From positions 1,178,001 to 1,242,000 of the forward strand of contig OY969912.1 in NCBI GenBank assembly GCA_963704505.1: DNA of 64,000 nucleotides, written 5' to 3'. Made by a program: the position numbers and the translations under genes. The notes beneath the pieces are model-generated. The model saw only the letters and a list, made by a program, of their open reading frames with translations, ran no database searches and was not told the origin of the DNA. This document shows positions 8,170 to 17,790 of the stretch, piece by piece. Every line of letters starts with the position of its first letter. Positions within the stretch are counted from its first letter, which is position 1. Source of the stretch: VRUE01 sp963704505 (GTDB lineage Bacteria; Actinomycetota; Thermoleophilia; Solirubrobacterales; 70-9).

Positions 8170-9246
8170 TTACTTGTGGACCTTGGCGCCGATGCCGCCG
8201 GGCGGTGCCGGGGGTGGGGTGGGGTGGCCGGGGGCGAAGGCGGGGAAGCGGCTCGAGTGGATCATCCGGTCGAGGACCGAAAGGCTGGCCGGGTAGTTCT
8301 GGATCCGGTAGGGGCTGGTCGCGCCGAAGTCCTGGTAGTAGATGAGCATCTTGCAGCGCGGGTGGTTCTTGACCCAGGCCAGCAGGTGTTCGACGTAGCG
8401 GGGGTCGTCGCCGCTGGAGACGCCCCACTCGGGGATCGCGAAGGGCTTGGTCGAGTAGCGGTTGTAGAGGCCCTCGAGCGATTTCCAGTCCTGGTTGTCG
8501 GAGTAGAAGTCTGTGCCGACCCAGTCGACGTAATCGTCACCGGGGTAGAAGTACTTCGGCCGGTTCTGTGGCACGGTGGGAGAGCCGGCGGGCAGCGTGC
8601 TCCAGATCACCGCTACGGGTGCCCGCGGCAGGCCGGTGACGTCGCCCGCGACCGGAGGCAGCCCCGCCGCCGCCAGCCGTTCGTCGATCTTCGCCTTCTT
8701 GCCGCCGCCGTGAAGCAGGATGTAGATCCGCTTGAAGGCGCGCCGGTACCAGATCGGTTTGTGGGCGGCATCGCGCAGGTTGCCCGAGCAGTCGTAGGAG
8801 GCCCAGACGTTGAGGCAGCGGTTCGGCTCGCCCAGCGGTCGCACGTAGGCGCGCATCTTCTTCGCCCAGAACAGCTTGTTGAGGCGGAGCAGGTAGCCGT
8901 CGCCTTCGCCCTCGGCGATCGCCCGCGGGCTGATCAGCTCGTGCCCGTCGTGCTTGTCGGCGGTTGAGATGTGCAGGACCGGGCGTGCCCGCGCGGCCTG
9001 CCAGCGTTCGATCGACTCGGGGAAGTCCGTGCCCCAGGTGCGAAAGCTCTCGATCAGCGCCGGGTGCTTGGCGAGGGCCTCGCTGAAGTGGCCGAAGTCG
9101 GCCGAGTTGCCGGTGTCGCTGGTTCCGAAGAAGATCCTGTCGCCGCGCGGCTGCAGGGAGGCTGCCTGCGCGGCGCTCGTCAGGGCGCAGAGCATAAAAA
9201 CGGCGGCCAGTGCCGCCGCCACGGTGTTTCGCTTGCCGGGACCCAC
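8170..9246 (-). CDS. Secreted glycoside hydrolase, GH26-like (beta-mannanase clan)
   Basis: 358 residues with a GTG start and a Sec signal (KRNTVAAALAAVFMLCALTSAAQA). The mature part reads as a TIM barrel: GTSDTGNSADFGHF, a WGTDFPESIERWQAARARP segment, then VRPLGEPNRCLNVW with the candidate acid/base Glu, YPGDDYVDWVGTDFYSDN, and FAIPEWGVSSG with the candidate nucleophile Glu. These two Glu motifs match the GH26/GH-A layout (RPxxExN and PEWG). Probable substrate is a beta-mannan or related polysaccharide; this is inferred. The C-terminal tail is Pro-rich. Stands alone, divergent from the ureohydrolase. Confidence 0.75.
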   Translation of the reverse strand: MGPGKRNTVAAALAAVFMLCALTSAAQAASLQPRGDRIFFGTSDTGNSADFGHFSEALAKHPALIESFRTWGTDFPESIERWQAARARPVLHISTADKHDGHELISPRAIAEGEGDGYLLRLNKLFWAKKMRAYVRPLGEPNRCLNVWASYDCSGNLRDAAHKPIWYRRAFKRIYILLHGGGKKAKIDERLAAAGLPPVAGDVTGLPRAPVAVIWSTLPAGSPTVPQNRPKYFYPGDDYVDWVGTDFYSDNQDWKSLEGLYNRYSTKPFAIPEWGVSSGDDPRYVEHLLAWVKNHPRCKMLIYYQDFGATSPYRIQNYPASLSVLDRMIHSSRFPAFAPGHPTPPPAPPGGIGAKVHK

Positions 9247-9307
9247 CTGAGCACAACACGGTTGCGCATCGCGGGTTGCTGCGCCTCGCGCCGCGGCACG
9301 GCGGGCG

Positions 9308-9313
9308 TACGAT
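9308..9313 (+). promoter_or_regulatory. -10-like box of a leaderless promoter (ureohydrolase)
   Basis: TACGAT ends 6 nt before the GTG start of the next gene and there is no Shine-Dalgarno sequence. Transcription would begin at the start codon, which also leaves no room for a 5' riboswitch. Confidence 0.55.
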
Positions 9314-9319
9314 TGCAGC

Positions 9320-10285
9320 GTGATCGACCCACTCGAGCGCTGGCGCGAGTACGGCGAGAAGCCCGACTTCGCGGGTCTCCCGAGCTTTTCGGGGATGCCG
9401 TACACCGAGGACGCCTCCGAGCTCACCGGGGTCGACGTGGCGATCGTCGGTGCCCCGACCGACGACCTGGTCTCCGATCGGCCCGGCGCCCGCTTCGGGC
9501 CGCGCGCGATCCGCGCCGCCAGCTGCCCGCCGGGCCCGCACCTCGAGGCCGGCATCGACGGCTTTGCCGAGCTGGCGGTCGTCGACTTCGGCGACGCGCC
9601 GGTGATCCCCGCCGACCCGGCGAGGAGCCACGCGGCGATCGAGCGCACGGTCGGCGAGGTCCTCGACGCCGGCGCCGTGCCGATCGTCCTCGGCGGCGAC
9701 CACGGGATCGCCGAGCCGGACATCCGTGCCTGCGCCGCGCGCCACGGCGGCTCGGTCGGCCTGGTCCACTTCGACACCCACACCGACACCGGCGAGGAGG
9801 TCTTCGGCGTCGAGGTGTCCCACGGCACGCCGATGCGGCGGTTGGTGGACGCCGGCCAGGTCGACCCGAACCGCTACGTCCAGATCGGCCTGCGCGGCTA
9901 CTGGCCGGGCGAGGAGGAGTTCGGCTGGCAGCGGGAGCGAGGGATCACCAGCTTCTTCATGCACGACGTGCGGGAGCTCGGCATCGACGCGGTGGTCGAG
10001 CGGACCGTCACAGCCGCCGGCGAGGGGCCGGTGTTCCTCTCCGTCGACATCGACGTCCTCGACCCCGCATACGCGCCGGGAACCGGAACCCCCGAGCCCG
10101 GCGGGATGACCACCGCCGAACTGCTGCGCGCCTGCCGCCTGTTGGCGTCGCGGCTCGAGATCGTCGGCGCCGAGCTGGTCGAGGTGATCCCCACCGCCGT
10201 CGGCTCGGCCGACATCACCGCGCTCGCCGCCGAGCGGATCGTGCGCGAGATCGTCACCGGGATCGCCCTGCGGCGCGCGGGCTAG
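9320..10285 (+). CDS. Ureohydrolase (agmatinase/guanidino-acid hydrolase family)
   Basis: A 321-residue di-manganese (or nickel) hydrolase that splits a guanidino group to urea and an amine. All six metal ligands are visible: His128 (GGDHG), Asp152, His154 and Asp156 (HFDTHTDT), Asp243 and Asp245 (SVDIDVLDPAYAPG). The central motif reads DTHTD rather than the more usual DAHxD, so the substrate may be agmatine, guanidinobutyrate or another guanidine; the loop TPEPGG matches the agmatinase side of the family. Cytosolic. Its stop codon shares CTAG with convergent recQ. Confidence 0.9.
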   Translation: MIDPLERWREYGEKPDFAGLPSFSGMPYTEDASELTGVDVAIVGAPTDDLVSDRPGARFGPRAIRAASCPPGPHLEAGIDGFAELAVVDFGDAPVIPADPARSHAAIERTVGEVLDAGAVPIVLGGDHGIAEPDIRACAARHGGSVGLVHFDTHTDTGEEVFGVEVSHGTPMRRLVDAGQVDPNRYVQIGLRGYWPGEEEFGWQRERGITSFFMHDVRELGIDAVVERTVTAAGEGPVFLSVDIDVLDPAYAPGTGTPEPGGMTTAELLRACRLLASRLEIVGAELVEVIPTAVGSADITALAAERIVREIVTGIALRRAG

Positions 10286-11847
10286 GCGAAGAGGGTGCCG
10301 TCGGCGGCCGCGCCGAAGCCGGCGACGATCGTCAGGACTTCCGGCGCGTACTTGGAGAGGAAGCCGGGACCGACGCCGCCGATCTGACCGAGCCGCGCCG
10401 CGTCGGCGGGGCGGATGCTGGCGATCGCTTCGAGGGTCCGGTTGTTGGCGACGGTGTAGGCCGGCTTGCCCTCCGCGGCCCGCAGGCGCCAGGCCTTCAG
10501 CTCGTCGAAGAGCGGCGCGTCGTCGGGCGAGAGGTCCGGGCTCGGCGCGCTGCTCTTGGCGGACCGGGAGGGACGCACGGCGATCGTCTCCGGGTCCGGA
10601 AGGCCGAAGCCGGCCGGGTCGCAGAAGTCGCAGCACCGCACGTCCGAGGCGTCGAGCGCCGAGCTGTCGCCGAAGTGGTCGAGCAGCTGCCGCCGCCGGC
10701 AGCGGTCCGAGTAGATGAAGGCTTTGATCACGCGGTAGTCGCGCCAGCCGCGCTCGCGGGCGATCTCCAGCCCCGGATCGCGTTGTTCGATGAAGCGGAC
10801 CAGGCGCCCCAGGTCGGACTTCATCGCCAGCAGCACCGCCCGCGCCGGAAGTCCGTCGCGCCCAGCCCTGCCGGCCTCCTGATAGTAGGCCTCGAGGCTG
10901 GTCGGGATCGCCATGTGCCAGACCGAGCGCACGTCCGCCTTGTCGACGCCCATCCCGAAGGCATTGGTGGCGACGATCACCTCGACCTCGTCGGACATGA
11001 ATCGGCGCTGGGTTTCGGTCCGGTCCTCGGACTCCATGCCGGCGTGGTAGCCGAGCGCCCGCAGGCCGGCCGCGCGCAGGGCCTCGGCGACCTCGTCGGT
11101 GTCCTTGCGGGTGCCGCAGTAGACGATCGCCGGCCGGTTCTCGGGGTCGGAGAGGCCGGCCTCGAGGAGCGCCATGCGCCGCGCCTTCGAGCCCTTGCCC
11201 TCGAGCCGGACGACGTCGAAGGAGATGTTCGGTCGGTCGAAGCCGGAGCGGACCTGGAGCGGCTCGCGTAGGCCGAAGCGCGAGACGATCTCGGCGGCGA
11301 CGGCCTTCGTCGCCGTCGCCGTGCAGGCCATCACCGTCGGCCGGCCCAGCCGCTCGGCGATCTGCGGCAAGCGCAGGTAGTCGGGCCGGAAGTCGTGACC
11401 CCACTCGGATACGCAGTGCGCCTCGTCGACGGCGAGCAGGTCGACCCGCCGCTGGGCCAGCGCATCGAGGAAGACGCCCGAGCCGAAGCGCTCCGGCGCG
11501 CAGTAGACGATCCGTGCCTCGCCGCTCCGCACCTGCTGCAGAGCTGCCCGCGCCGCCTCGTCGCTCATTCCCGAGGAGATCATCGCTACCGGGTGCCCGG
11601 CCGCGGTCAACCGCTGCCACTGATCGTTCATCAGCGCGATCAGCGGGCTGACGACGATCGTCAGGTCCTCAGAAGCCAGCCCGGGGAGCTGGTAACAGAG
11701 GCTCTTGCCGCCCCCCGTCGGCATCACCACCAAAGAGTCCCGCCCTTCAAGCCCAGCCTCCACAGCCTCCTTTTGCCCAGGACGCCAGTGCTGGAAGCCC
11801 AACTCGGCGAGCAGTGCATCTGCTTTCTCCGCCATGACCGTGCTCAT
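10282..11847 (-). CDS. recQ: RecQ-family ATP-dependent DNA helicase
   Basis: A 521-residue 3'-5' SF2 helicase for recombination and fork repair. Visible in order: Q-motif region FQHWRPGQ, Walker A PTGGGKS at residues 43-49, DEAHCVSEWGHDFRPDY (motif II plus the RecQ aromatic loop) near residue 140, motif V/VI as GMGVDKADVR and QEAGRAGRDG, the RecQ zinc-binding Cys cluster (CRRRQLLDHFGD through CCDFCDP), and an HRDC-like C-terminal domain (FDELKAWRLRAAEGKPAYTV). No winged helix is obvious between them, as in short RecQ forms. TAGCCT sits 6 nt before the ATG: probably leaderless. Confidence 0.93.
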   Translation of the reverse strand: MSTVMAEKADALLAELGFQHWRPGQKEAVEAGLEGRDSLVVMPTGGGKSLCYQLPGLASEDLTIVVSPLIALMNDQWQRLTAAGHPVAMISSGMSDEAARAALQQVRSGEARIVYCAPERFGSGVFLDALAQRRVDLLAVDEAHCVSEWGHDFRPDYLRLPQIAERLGRPTVMACTATATKAVAAEIVSRFGLREPLQVRSGFDRPNISFDVVRLEGKGSKARRMALLEAGLSDPENRPAIVYCGTRKDTDEVAEALRAAGLRALGYHAGMESEDRTETQRRFMSDEVEVIVATNAFGMGVDKADVRSVWHMAIPTSLEAYYQEAGRAGRDGLPARAVLLAMKSDLGRLVRFIEQRDPGLEIARERGWRDYRVIKAFIYSDRCRRRQLLDHFGDSSALDASDVRCCDFCDPAGFGLPDPETIAVRPSRSAKSSAPSPDLSPDDAPLFDELKAWRLRAAEGKPAYTVANNRTLEAIASIRPADAARLGQIGGVGPGFLSKYAPEVLTIVAGFGAAADGTLFA

Positions 11848-11901
11848 AAAGTCAGGCTAGGCGATTCTCCGGCGGGTGCGACAGGACCCGCCGGCCTATC
11901 C

Positions 11902-13041
11902 CTAGCTCGTCTCGGTTGACCCGCCGCCGACGATCTGAGCAGGAACCTGCGACAGCAACTCCGCCAGCGCGTCGATTTCCTGTGCCAGCTTGCGCGTGTC
12001 CGCCTTGGTCAGTTCCGTGTAGGAGACGAACCCGTCGCCCTTGCGGTAGGGCTTGAGCGAGGCGTAGACGTCTTCGAAGTGGGCTTCGATTTCCTTGGCC
12101 AGCTTCGGGTCCTCGGCGGAGAGCATCGGCTCGACCGCTTCGAACGCCGCCTCGGCGCCTTCGACGTTGGCCTCGAAATCGACGAGGTCGATGTGTGAGT
12201 AGCGCTCCTCCTCGCCGGTGATCTTCGAGGCCGAGACCTCACCGAGGAGCTCGTTGGCGCCATTGGCGATCTGGACCGCCTGGAGGTCGACGTTCTTGAC
12301 CTTTGCTTCCAATTCTTCGACGTCGGCGAGCAGTTGTTCGGCGACCGGAGCCATTCCCTGGGCTGTCCCTTCGGCCCAGAGTGCTTTCTCAATCCTGTGA
12401 AACCCTCCGAATTCATTCGGCGGGATGTCATTGGCACGGGCGTCGATGCGCGGGTCGAGGTCGCCGAAGGACTCGGCCACCGGCTCGATCCGCTCATAGG
12501 GGATGCGGGCCGCCGGGTAGAGGGCTTTCGCCTCGGCGACGTTGCCGGCGACGACGGCGGCGACGAACGGCTTCGTTTCGGCGGTCAGCTCGGTCGTGTT
12601 TTCCTCCAGGTAGTCGCGGTACCGGGAGACCGCCTTGTCCACCTCGGGGCTGCTCTCGGTGGCGAGCTTCCCGGTCACCGTCAGCGTCCCGTCTTCCTGA
12701 TCGCCGCCGTTGCAGCGGATCGTGTATTCGCCTTCCTCGAGGGTCAGGGCGAAGCTGCCGGAGAGGCCTTCCGTGAGGTTCTCCTTCTCGCCGAGGATCG
12801 TGTCGCCGTCGAGGATCTCGAGCTCGGTGACGCTGGAGCTGCCGCCGTTTTCGATTTCGAAGTTGATCGGTCCCGCGGGAGCCTTGGCGTCATGCGGGTC
12901 ACAGCCGGCGTCTGTGAGCTTGAAGGCCATCGACTTGGCTCCGGCGGGCCCCTCGTCGCTCGACCCGCAGCCGGCGACGATCAGGGCGATCAGGGTGACG
13001 CCGATCGTCAGGGAAAGAATTCGGACGGACATGCGGGTCAT
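11902..13041 (-). CDS. efeO: EfeO-like iron-uptake lipoprotein (cupredoxin plus imelysin/M75 domain)
   Basis: 379 residues. A lipoprotein signal ends at Cys (LIALIVAGCGSS). Residues about 35-125 form the cupredoxin-like domain (DAGCDPHDAKAPAGPINFEI ... YTIRCNG), and the remainder is the imelysin-type helical domain with FGGFHRIEKALW, which holds the HxxE metal motif. In EfeUOB systems EfeO presents ferrous iron to the EfeB peroxidase and EfeU permease at the cell surface. A second ATG is three codons downstream. It has its own promoter region with two operator copies, separate from efeU-efeB, which end in a terminator just upstream. Confidence 0.92.
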   Translation of the reverse strand: MTRMSVRILSLTIGVTLIALIVAGCGSSDEGPAGAKSMAFKLTDAGCDPHDAKAPAGPINFEIENGGSSSVTELEILDGDTILGEKENLTEGLSGSFALTLEEGEYTIRCNGGDQEDGTLTVTGKLATESSPEVDKAVSRYRDYLEENTTELTAETKPFVAAVVAGNVAEAKALYPAARIPYERIEPVAESFGDLDPRIDARANDIPPNEFGGFHRIEKALWAEGTAQGMAPVAEQLLADVEELEAKVKNVDLQAVQIANGANELLGEVSASKITGEEERYSHIDLVDFEANVEGAEAAFEAVEPMLSAEDPKLAKEIEAHFEDVYASLKPYRKGDGFVSYTELTKADTRKLAQEIDALAELLSQVPAQIVGGGSTETS

Positions 13042-13086
13042 TTCTGCAGCAGCTCCTTGTCGGTGGAAAGACGGGATCGCGAGGTA

Positions 13087-13115
13087 TTAGGCGACCCTAA
13101 GAAAGGCGACCCTAA
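13087..13115. promoter_or_regulatory. Tandem candidate iron operators upstream of efeO
   Basis: TTAGG-CGAC-CCTAA at 13087-13100 is followed, 15 bp later in phase, by AAAGG-CGAC-CCTAA at 13102-13115. The same TTAGG-N4-CCTAA palindrome precedes efeU, so both iron-uptake transcripts probably answer to one regulator of the DtxR/IdeR or Fur type. Known IdeR boxes are 19 bp with TTAGG/CCTAA outer ends, so this 14-bp form is a variant. Confidence 0.65.
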
Positions 13116-13116
13116 C

Positions 13117-13138
13117 AAAAACCGACAGGAAGGGTCGG
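13117..13138 (-). terminator. Rho-independent terminator after efeU-efeB
   Basis: Read on the minus strand: CCGAC, 7-nt loop, GTCGG, then TTTTTGTT. It lies 17 bp past the efeB stop and before the efeO operators, showing that efeO is a separate transcription unit. Confidence 0.65.
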
Positions 13139-13155
13139 AATACCGGCTTGACGAG

Positions 13156-14394
13156 TCAGCCGAGCAGGGTTTCGCCGACGTAGCCGCCCTTGCGGGCGCC
13201 GGGGGGCACCGCGAACACGGCACTGCTGACGTGCTTGATGTACTCGCCGAGCGCGTCGGAACCGCCCAGCCGCCGCTGGATCGCGACGAACTGCTTCTCC
13301 GGGTCGCGCTGGAAGCAGATGAAGAAGAGTCCGGCTTCGAGCTCGCCGAGGCTCTCGTCGACGCCGTCGGTGAAGGAGTAGCCGCGCCGCAGGATCCGCT
13401 CGCCGTCGTTGGCCTGGGCCGAGGCGAGCCGGACGTGCGCATCGGCCGGGATCACCGGCGTGCCGCCCTGTTCCGCGTCGAGGTCGAGCGGATCGAACTC
13501 GTCGCTGCCGCCGAGCGGAGCACCGCTGTACTTGTGACGGCCGATCGTCTGCTCCTGGTCTTCCAGCGACGAGCGGTCCCAGACCTCGAGCAGCATCCGG
13601 ATCCTGCGGGTGACGACGTAGCTGCCGCCGCGCATCCAGGCCGGGCCCTCGCCGCCGACCCATACGTAGCGGTCCATCGCCTCGGTGTCCTCGGCGCGGA
13701 TGTTGGCGGTGCCGTCCTTCATTCCCATCAGGTTGCGCGGCGTGTCCTGGCTGCGGCTCGTGGTCGAGGTGCGGCCGAAGCCGAGCTGCGACCAGCGCAT
13801 GACCACCTTGCCGCGGCCGATCCGGGCGAGGTTTCGAATCGCGTGGAAGGCGACCTGCGGATCGTCGCTGCAGGCCTGCACGCAGATGTCGCCGCCGCTT
13901 TCGCCGGGGACGAGCTGATCGCCCGGCAATGGCGGGATCTGCTCGAGGACGGCCGGCCGCTTGGAGCCGAGGCCCAGGCCGCGCCGTTCGAAGAGGCTGG
14001 GGCCGAAACCGAAGGTGACGGTCAGCCGCGAGGGCATCAGCCCCACGGTCTCGCCGGTGTCGTCGGGTGGCGCGAGCTCCACGTCGTTGACGTCGCCGAC
14101 GAGCTCCCCGCGGCTCATTTCGTCGGCCGCCGTGGTCCATTCCTGCAGCAGCTCCCGCAGGTCGCCCGGGCCGAGCTCGCCGTCGAGATCGAAGGCGGCG
14201 AAGAAGAGGCGGTCCTGGGCCGGGGTGTCGATGCCGGCCTGATGCGTCCCGTAGAAGGGGACGGAGCCGGTGCCCTGAGACTCGGCCTCGGCAGAGTCCT
14301 GGCCGACCAGGTACCCGGTCGCCCCGCCGAGGCCGATCCCGGCCGCGCCGACGCCGGCGGAGGCCAGAAGTCGGCGGCGGGTGATCGGGCTCAT
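13156..14394 (-). CDS. efeB: EfeB, Tat-exported Dyp-type heme peroxidase/deferrochelatase
   Basis: 412 residues. The start was set at the ATG that opens the twin-arginine signal (SPITRRRLLASAGVGAAGIG); an upstream in-frame ATG lies in the efeU coding region. Dyp motifs are present: GMKDGTANI (GxxDG, distal Asp), IGRHKYSGAPLG with the proximal heme His, and RRGYSF with the distal Arg before it in the fold. The enzyme is periplasmic/surface and works with EfeU and EfeO in ferrous iron or heme-iron uptake. It follows efeU by 13 bp and is probably co-transcribed with it. Confidence 0.93.
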   Translation of the reverse strand: MSPITRRRLLASAGVGAAGIGLGGATGYLVGQDSAEAESQGTGSVPFYGTHQAGIDTPAQDRLFFAAFDLDGELGPGDLRELLQEWTTAADEMSRGELVGDVNDVELAPPDDTGETVGLMPSRLTVTFGFGPSLFERRGLGLGSKRPAVLEQIPPLPGDQLVPGESGGDICVQACSDDPQVAFHAIRNLARIGRGKVVMRWSQLGFGRTSTTSRSQDTPRNLMGMKDGTANIRAEDTEAMDRYVWVGGEGPAWMRGGSYVVTRRIRMLLEVWDRSSLEDQEQTIGRHKYSGAPLGGSDEFDPLDLDAEQGGTPVIPADAHVRLASAQANDGERILRRGYSFTDGVDESLGELEAGLFFICFQRDPEKQFVAIQRRLGGSDALGEYIKHVSSAVFAVPPGARKGGYVGETLLG

Positions 14395-14407
14395 GAGGGG
14401 CTCCGGC

Positions 14408-15268
14408 TCAGGCCGGAGTCTGCGCGGCGACCGAGCCGCGGCTGCGCGAGGCGGAGCGGCGCATGCGGAAGCGGTCCGGCCAGAGCACGTACAGCGCCAT
14501 CGGGACGGCATACAGCAGGTAGACCAGGACCTCGATCAGGGTCGGCTGCGGCTGCAGGCCGAGCATCCCGGTCAGCAGCGAGCCGCTGACCGTTCCCGGC
14601 CTGACCAGCCAGGTGAGGTCGATCGCCTGGCTCTGCATGCCGTTGATCCAGCCCGCCTCGTGTGCGGTGTGCACCGAGGTTGCGAGTAGGCCGGCGGCGA
14701 CGAAGACGAGAACCAGCCCGGTGACCCGGAAGAAGCGGTTCAGGTTGATCCGCACGCCACCGCGGTAGAGGCCGACGCCGATCGCGATCGCGGCGGCGAG
14801 GCCGATCACCGCGCCGGCGCCCGCGGCGACGGTGTCGGTCGAGTCCTGGAAGGCGGCGAGCAGGAAGACCGAGGTCTCGAAGCCCTCGCGCAGCACGGCG
14901 AGGAACGCCATCCCGACCAGGGCCATCGTCGAGCCCGTCGCCAGCGCCGAGGCCGCCTCGCCTTCGAGCTGGGCTTTGATGCCGCGCGCGTGGCGCCGCA
15001 TCCAGATGATCATGTAGGAGATCGTCGCCACCGCAATCACGCCGATCACCGACTCCATGCCCTCCTGCTGCTGCTGGGGGAGCTGCTGGCCGATCACGTC
15101 GAGCCCGACGCCGACCGCGGTGCAGAGGACGATCGCGATCGCGACGCCGACCCACATCTGCCGGATCGCGTCCGGGCGCCCCTCTTTGACCAGGAAGGCG
15201 GCGATGATGCCGACGATGAGGGCCGCCTCGACGCCCTCGCGCAGGGTTATAACGAGTGTTGGGATCAT
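14408..15268 (-). CDS. efeU: EfeU, FTR1-family iron permease
   Basis: 286 residues with seven membrane helices. Both REXXE iron-passage motifs are visible: LREGVE in helix 1 (residues 9-14) and LREGFETSVFL in helix 4. The basic tail RMRRSASRSR is cytoplasmic. The protein imports iron oxidised at the cell surface. The ATG has no Shine-Dalgarno site and begins 2 bp from the operator palindrome, so the transcript is probably leaderless and the regulator would cover the promoter. First gene of efeU-efeB. Confidence 0.93.
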   Translation of the reverse strand: MIPTLVITLREGVEAALIVGIIAAFLVKEGRPDAIRQMWVGVAIAIVLCTAVGVGLDVIGQQLPQQQQEGMESVIGVIAVATISYMIIWMRRHARGIKAQLEGEAASALATGSTMALVGMAFLAVLREGFETSVFLLAAFQDSTDTVAAGAGAVIGLAAAIAIGVGLYRGGVRINLNRFFRVTGLVLVFVAAGLLATSVHTAHEAGWINGMQSQAIDLTWLVRPGTVSGSLLTGMLGLQPQPTLIEVLVYLLYAVPMALYVLWPDRFRMRRSASRSRGSVAAQTPA

Positions 15269-15270
15269 GG

Positions 15271-15284
15271 TTAGGCGCCCCTAA
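15271..15284. promoter_or_regulatory. Candidate iron operator abutting the efeU start codon
   Basis: TTAGG-CGCC-CCTAA, the same 5-4-5 palindrome as upstream of efeO, ends 2 bp from the efeU ATG. A protein bound here would block both the -10 region and the start site. Confidence 0.65.
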
Positions 15285-15334
15285 TAAGGGGCTCCAAAAC
15301 CTAGCAGGACGGTGTGAATTGCGGTAGGGGTCGA

Positions 15335-16732
15335 CTACTCGGGGAGCCAGGGATCCGACCATTTGGCCAGTCCGCGGGTCAGGTCGTTGGCCTCCGAGGG
15401 CCCCCAGGTGCCGGGCTTGTAGGGGTGGACCGGCCCCGGTTCGTCGAGCAGCGGCTGCAGGACCCGCCAGGTCTCTTCGATCGTGTCCTGGCGGGTGAAG
15501 AGCTGATGGTTCCCGGTCAGGGCGTCGCCGAGCAGGCGCTCGTAGGGCTCGGGGTCCTCGCCCGGAGTCTTCTCGAAGAGGACCTCCATGTCGGCGGTCT
15601 CGAAGGCCTCTTCGCCGGCCTTCTTCCCGTAGAGGCGGATACGCGCGCCCGGGGTCGGCTCGATCCGCACCGTCAGCTGGTTCGGTTCGGGCTGGGTGCG
15701 GGAGCCGACGCCGAGCCGGGGCGGCCGCTTGAAGACGACCGTGACCTCACTCGACTTCGCCGGCATGCACTTGCCGGCCCTGACGAAGAAGGGGACCCCG
15801 CTCCAGCGCCAGTTGTCGACCTCGAGCTCGATCGCGGCGAAGGTCTCGGTCTGCGAGTCCGGGGAGACGTCCTTGACGTTGAGGAAGCCCTCGTACTGGC
15901 CGCGCACATAGCGCTTCGGGTCGGCGGTTCGCATGGCTTTGAAGAATTCGAGCTTCTTGTCGCGGATCGAGTCGTGGTGGTTGACGGTCGGCGCGCCCAT
16001 GCCGACCAGCGCCAGGACCTGCATGGCGTGGTTCTGGATCACGTCGCGCATCGCGCCGACGGCGTCGTAGAAGCGGCCACGATCGTCGACCCCGAAGGGC
16101 TCGGCGATCGTCATCTGCACGTGCGAGACGTGCTCGCGGTTCCAGACCGGCTCGAGCAGGGAGTTGGCGAAGCGCAGGTAGGTGATGTCCATCACCGGCT
16201 CCTTGCCGAGGTAATGGTCGATGCGCAGGATCTGATCCTCTTCGAGCACCTCGCAGAGTTCGGCGTTGAGGGCCCTGGCCGAGGCGAGGTCGTGGCCGAA
16301 GGGCTTCTCGATCACGACCTGGGCGCCCTCGGTGAGGCCCGCGTCGGCGAGGCCGTGGACGACCGTCGCGAACAGCGAGGGCGGGATCTCGAGGTAGAAG
16401 ACCGGTCGCTCCTTGCCCTCGATCGCCTCGCCGACCTTCTCGAAGGTCGCCGCGTCCGCGTAATCGCCCTGAATGTAAGAGAGCCGATCGGCAAGCCGCT
16501 TGAAGACGCTCTCGTCGTGGTCGCCGACCGAGGCCATGATCGCCTCGTGGGCGTGGTCGCGGAGCTGGTCGACCGTCCAGTCGTCGATCGCGACGCCGAC
16601 GATCGGCATCTTGAGCTTGCCCCGGGCCTCGAGCCGGTAGAGGGCACGGAAGGTCATTTTCTTGGCCAGATCGCCGGTGATCCCGAAGATCGTCAGCACG
16701 CCCGCCGTTTTGCTCACGCCCGTTGCGGCCAT
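15335..16732 (-). CDS. zwf: Glucose-6-phosphate 1-dehydrogenase
   Basis: 465 residues, first enzyme of the oxidative pentose phosphate pathway (glucose-6-phosphate to 6-phosphogluconolactone, NADP reduction). The nucleotide site is IFGITGDLAKK near residue 15, and the substrate/catalytic signature RIDHYLGKEPV is intact, with the family's EKPFGHDL upstream and a C-terminal GPSEANDLTR end. Diverges from gnd across a 41-bp gap that holds opposite -10-like boxes (TAGCCT 9 nt before this ATG). Cytosolic. Confidence 0.96.
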   Translation of the reverse strand: MAATGVSKTAGVLTIFGITGDLAKKMTFRALYRLEARGKLKMPIVGVAIDDWTVDQLRDHAHEAIMASVGDHDESVFKRLADRLSYIQGDYADAATFEKVGEAIEGKERPVFYLEIPPSLFATVVHGLADAGLTEGAQVVIEKPFGHDLASARALNAELCEVLEEDQILRIDHYLGKEPVMDITYLRFANSLLEPVWNREHVSHVQMTIAEPFGVDDRGRFYDAVGAMRDVIQNHAMQVLALVGMGAPTVNHHDSIRDKKLEFFKAMRTADPKRYVRGQYEGFLNVKDVSPDSQTETFAAIELEVDNWRWSGVPFFVRAGKCMPAKSSEVTVVFKRPPRLGVGSRTQPEPNQLTVRIEPTPGARIRLYGKKAGEEAFETADMEVLFEKTPGEDPEPYERLLGDALTGNHQLFTRQDTIEETWRVLQPLLDEPGPVHPYKPGTWGPSEANDLTRGLAKWSDPWLPE

Positions 16733-16741
16733 TGGCCAGCC

Positions 16742-16767
16742 AGGCTATCGAGTGCGTGTCGTAGGGT
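16742..16767. promoter_or_regulatory. Divergent leaderless promoters for zwf and gnd
   Basis: TAGCCT on the minus strand at 16742-16747 (9 nt before zwf ATG) and TAGGGT on the plus strand at 16762-16767 (6 nt before gnd ATG). The two boxes are 14 bp apart, so the two promoters must overlap and could be controlled together. Confidence 0.55.
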
Positions 16768-16773
16768 TACGGC

Positions 16774-17786
<1,013 letters not shown>

Positions 17787-17790
<4 letters not shown>

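Noticed and set aside
9247..9319. Guanidine riboswitch before the ureohydrolase
   Set aside because: The gap is too short and the -10 box sits 6 nt from the start, so no leader RNA would exist.
8537..11620. A 1027-codon open frame on the minus strand
   Set aside because: It is antisense or out-of-frame to recQ, the ureohydrolase and the GH26-like gene, Arg/Gly-rich, and has no domain; a product of high GC.
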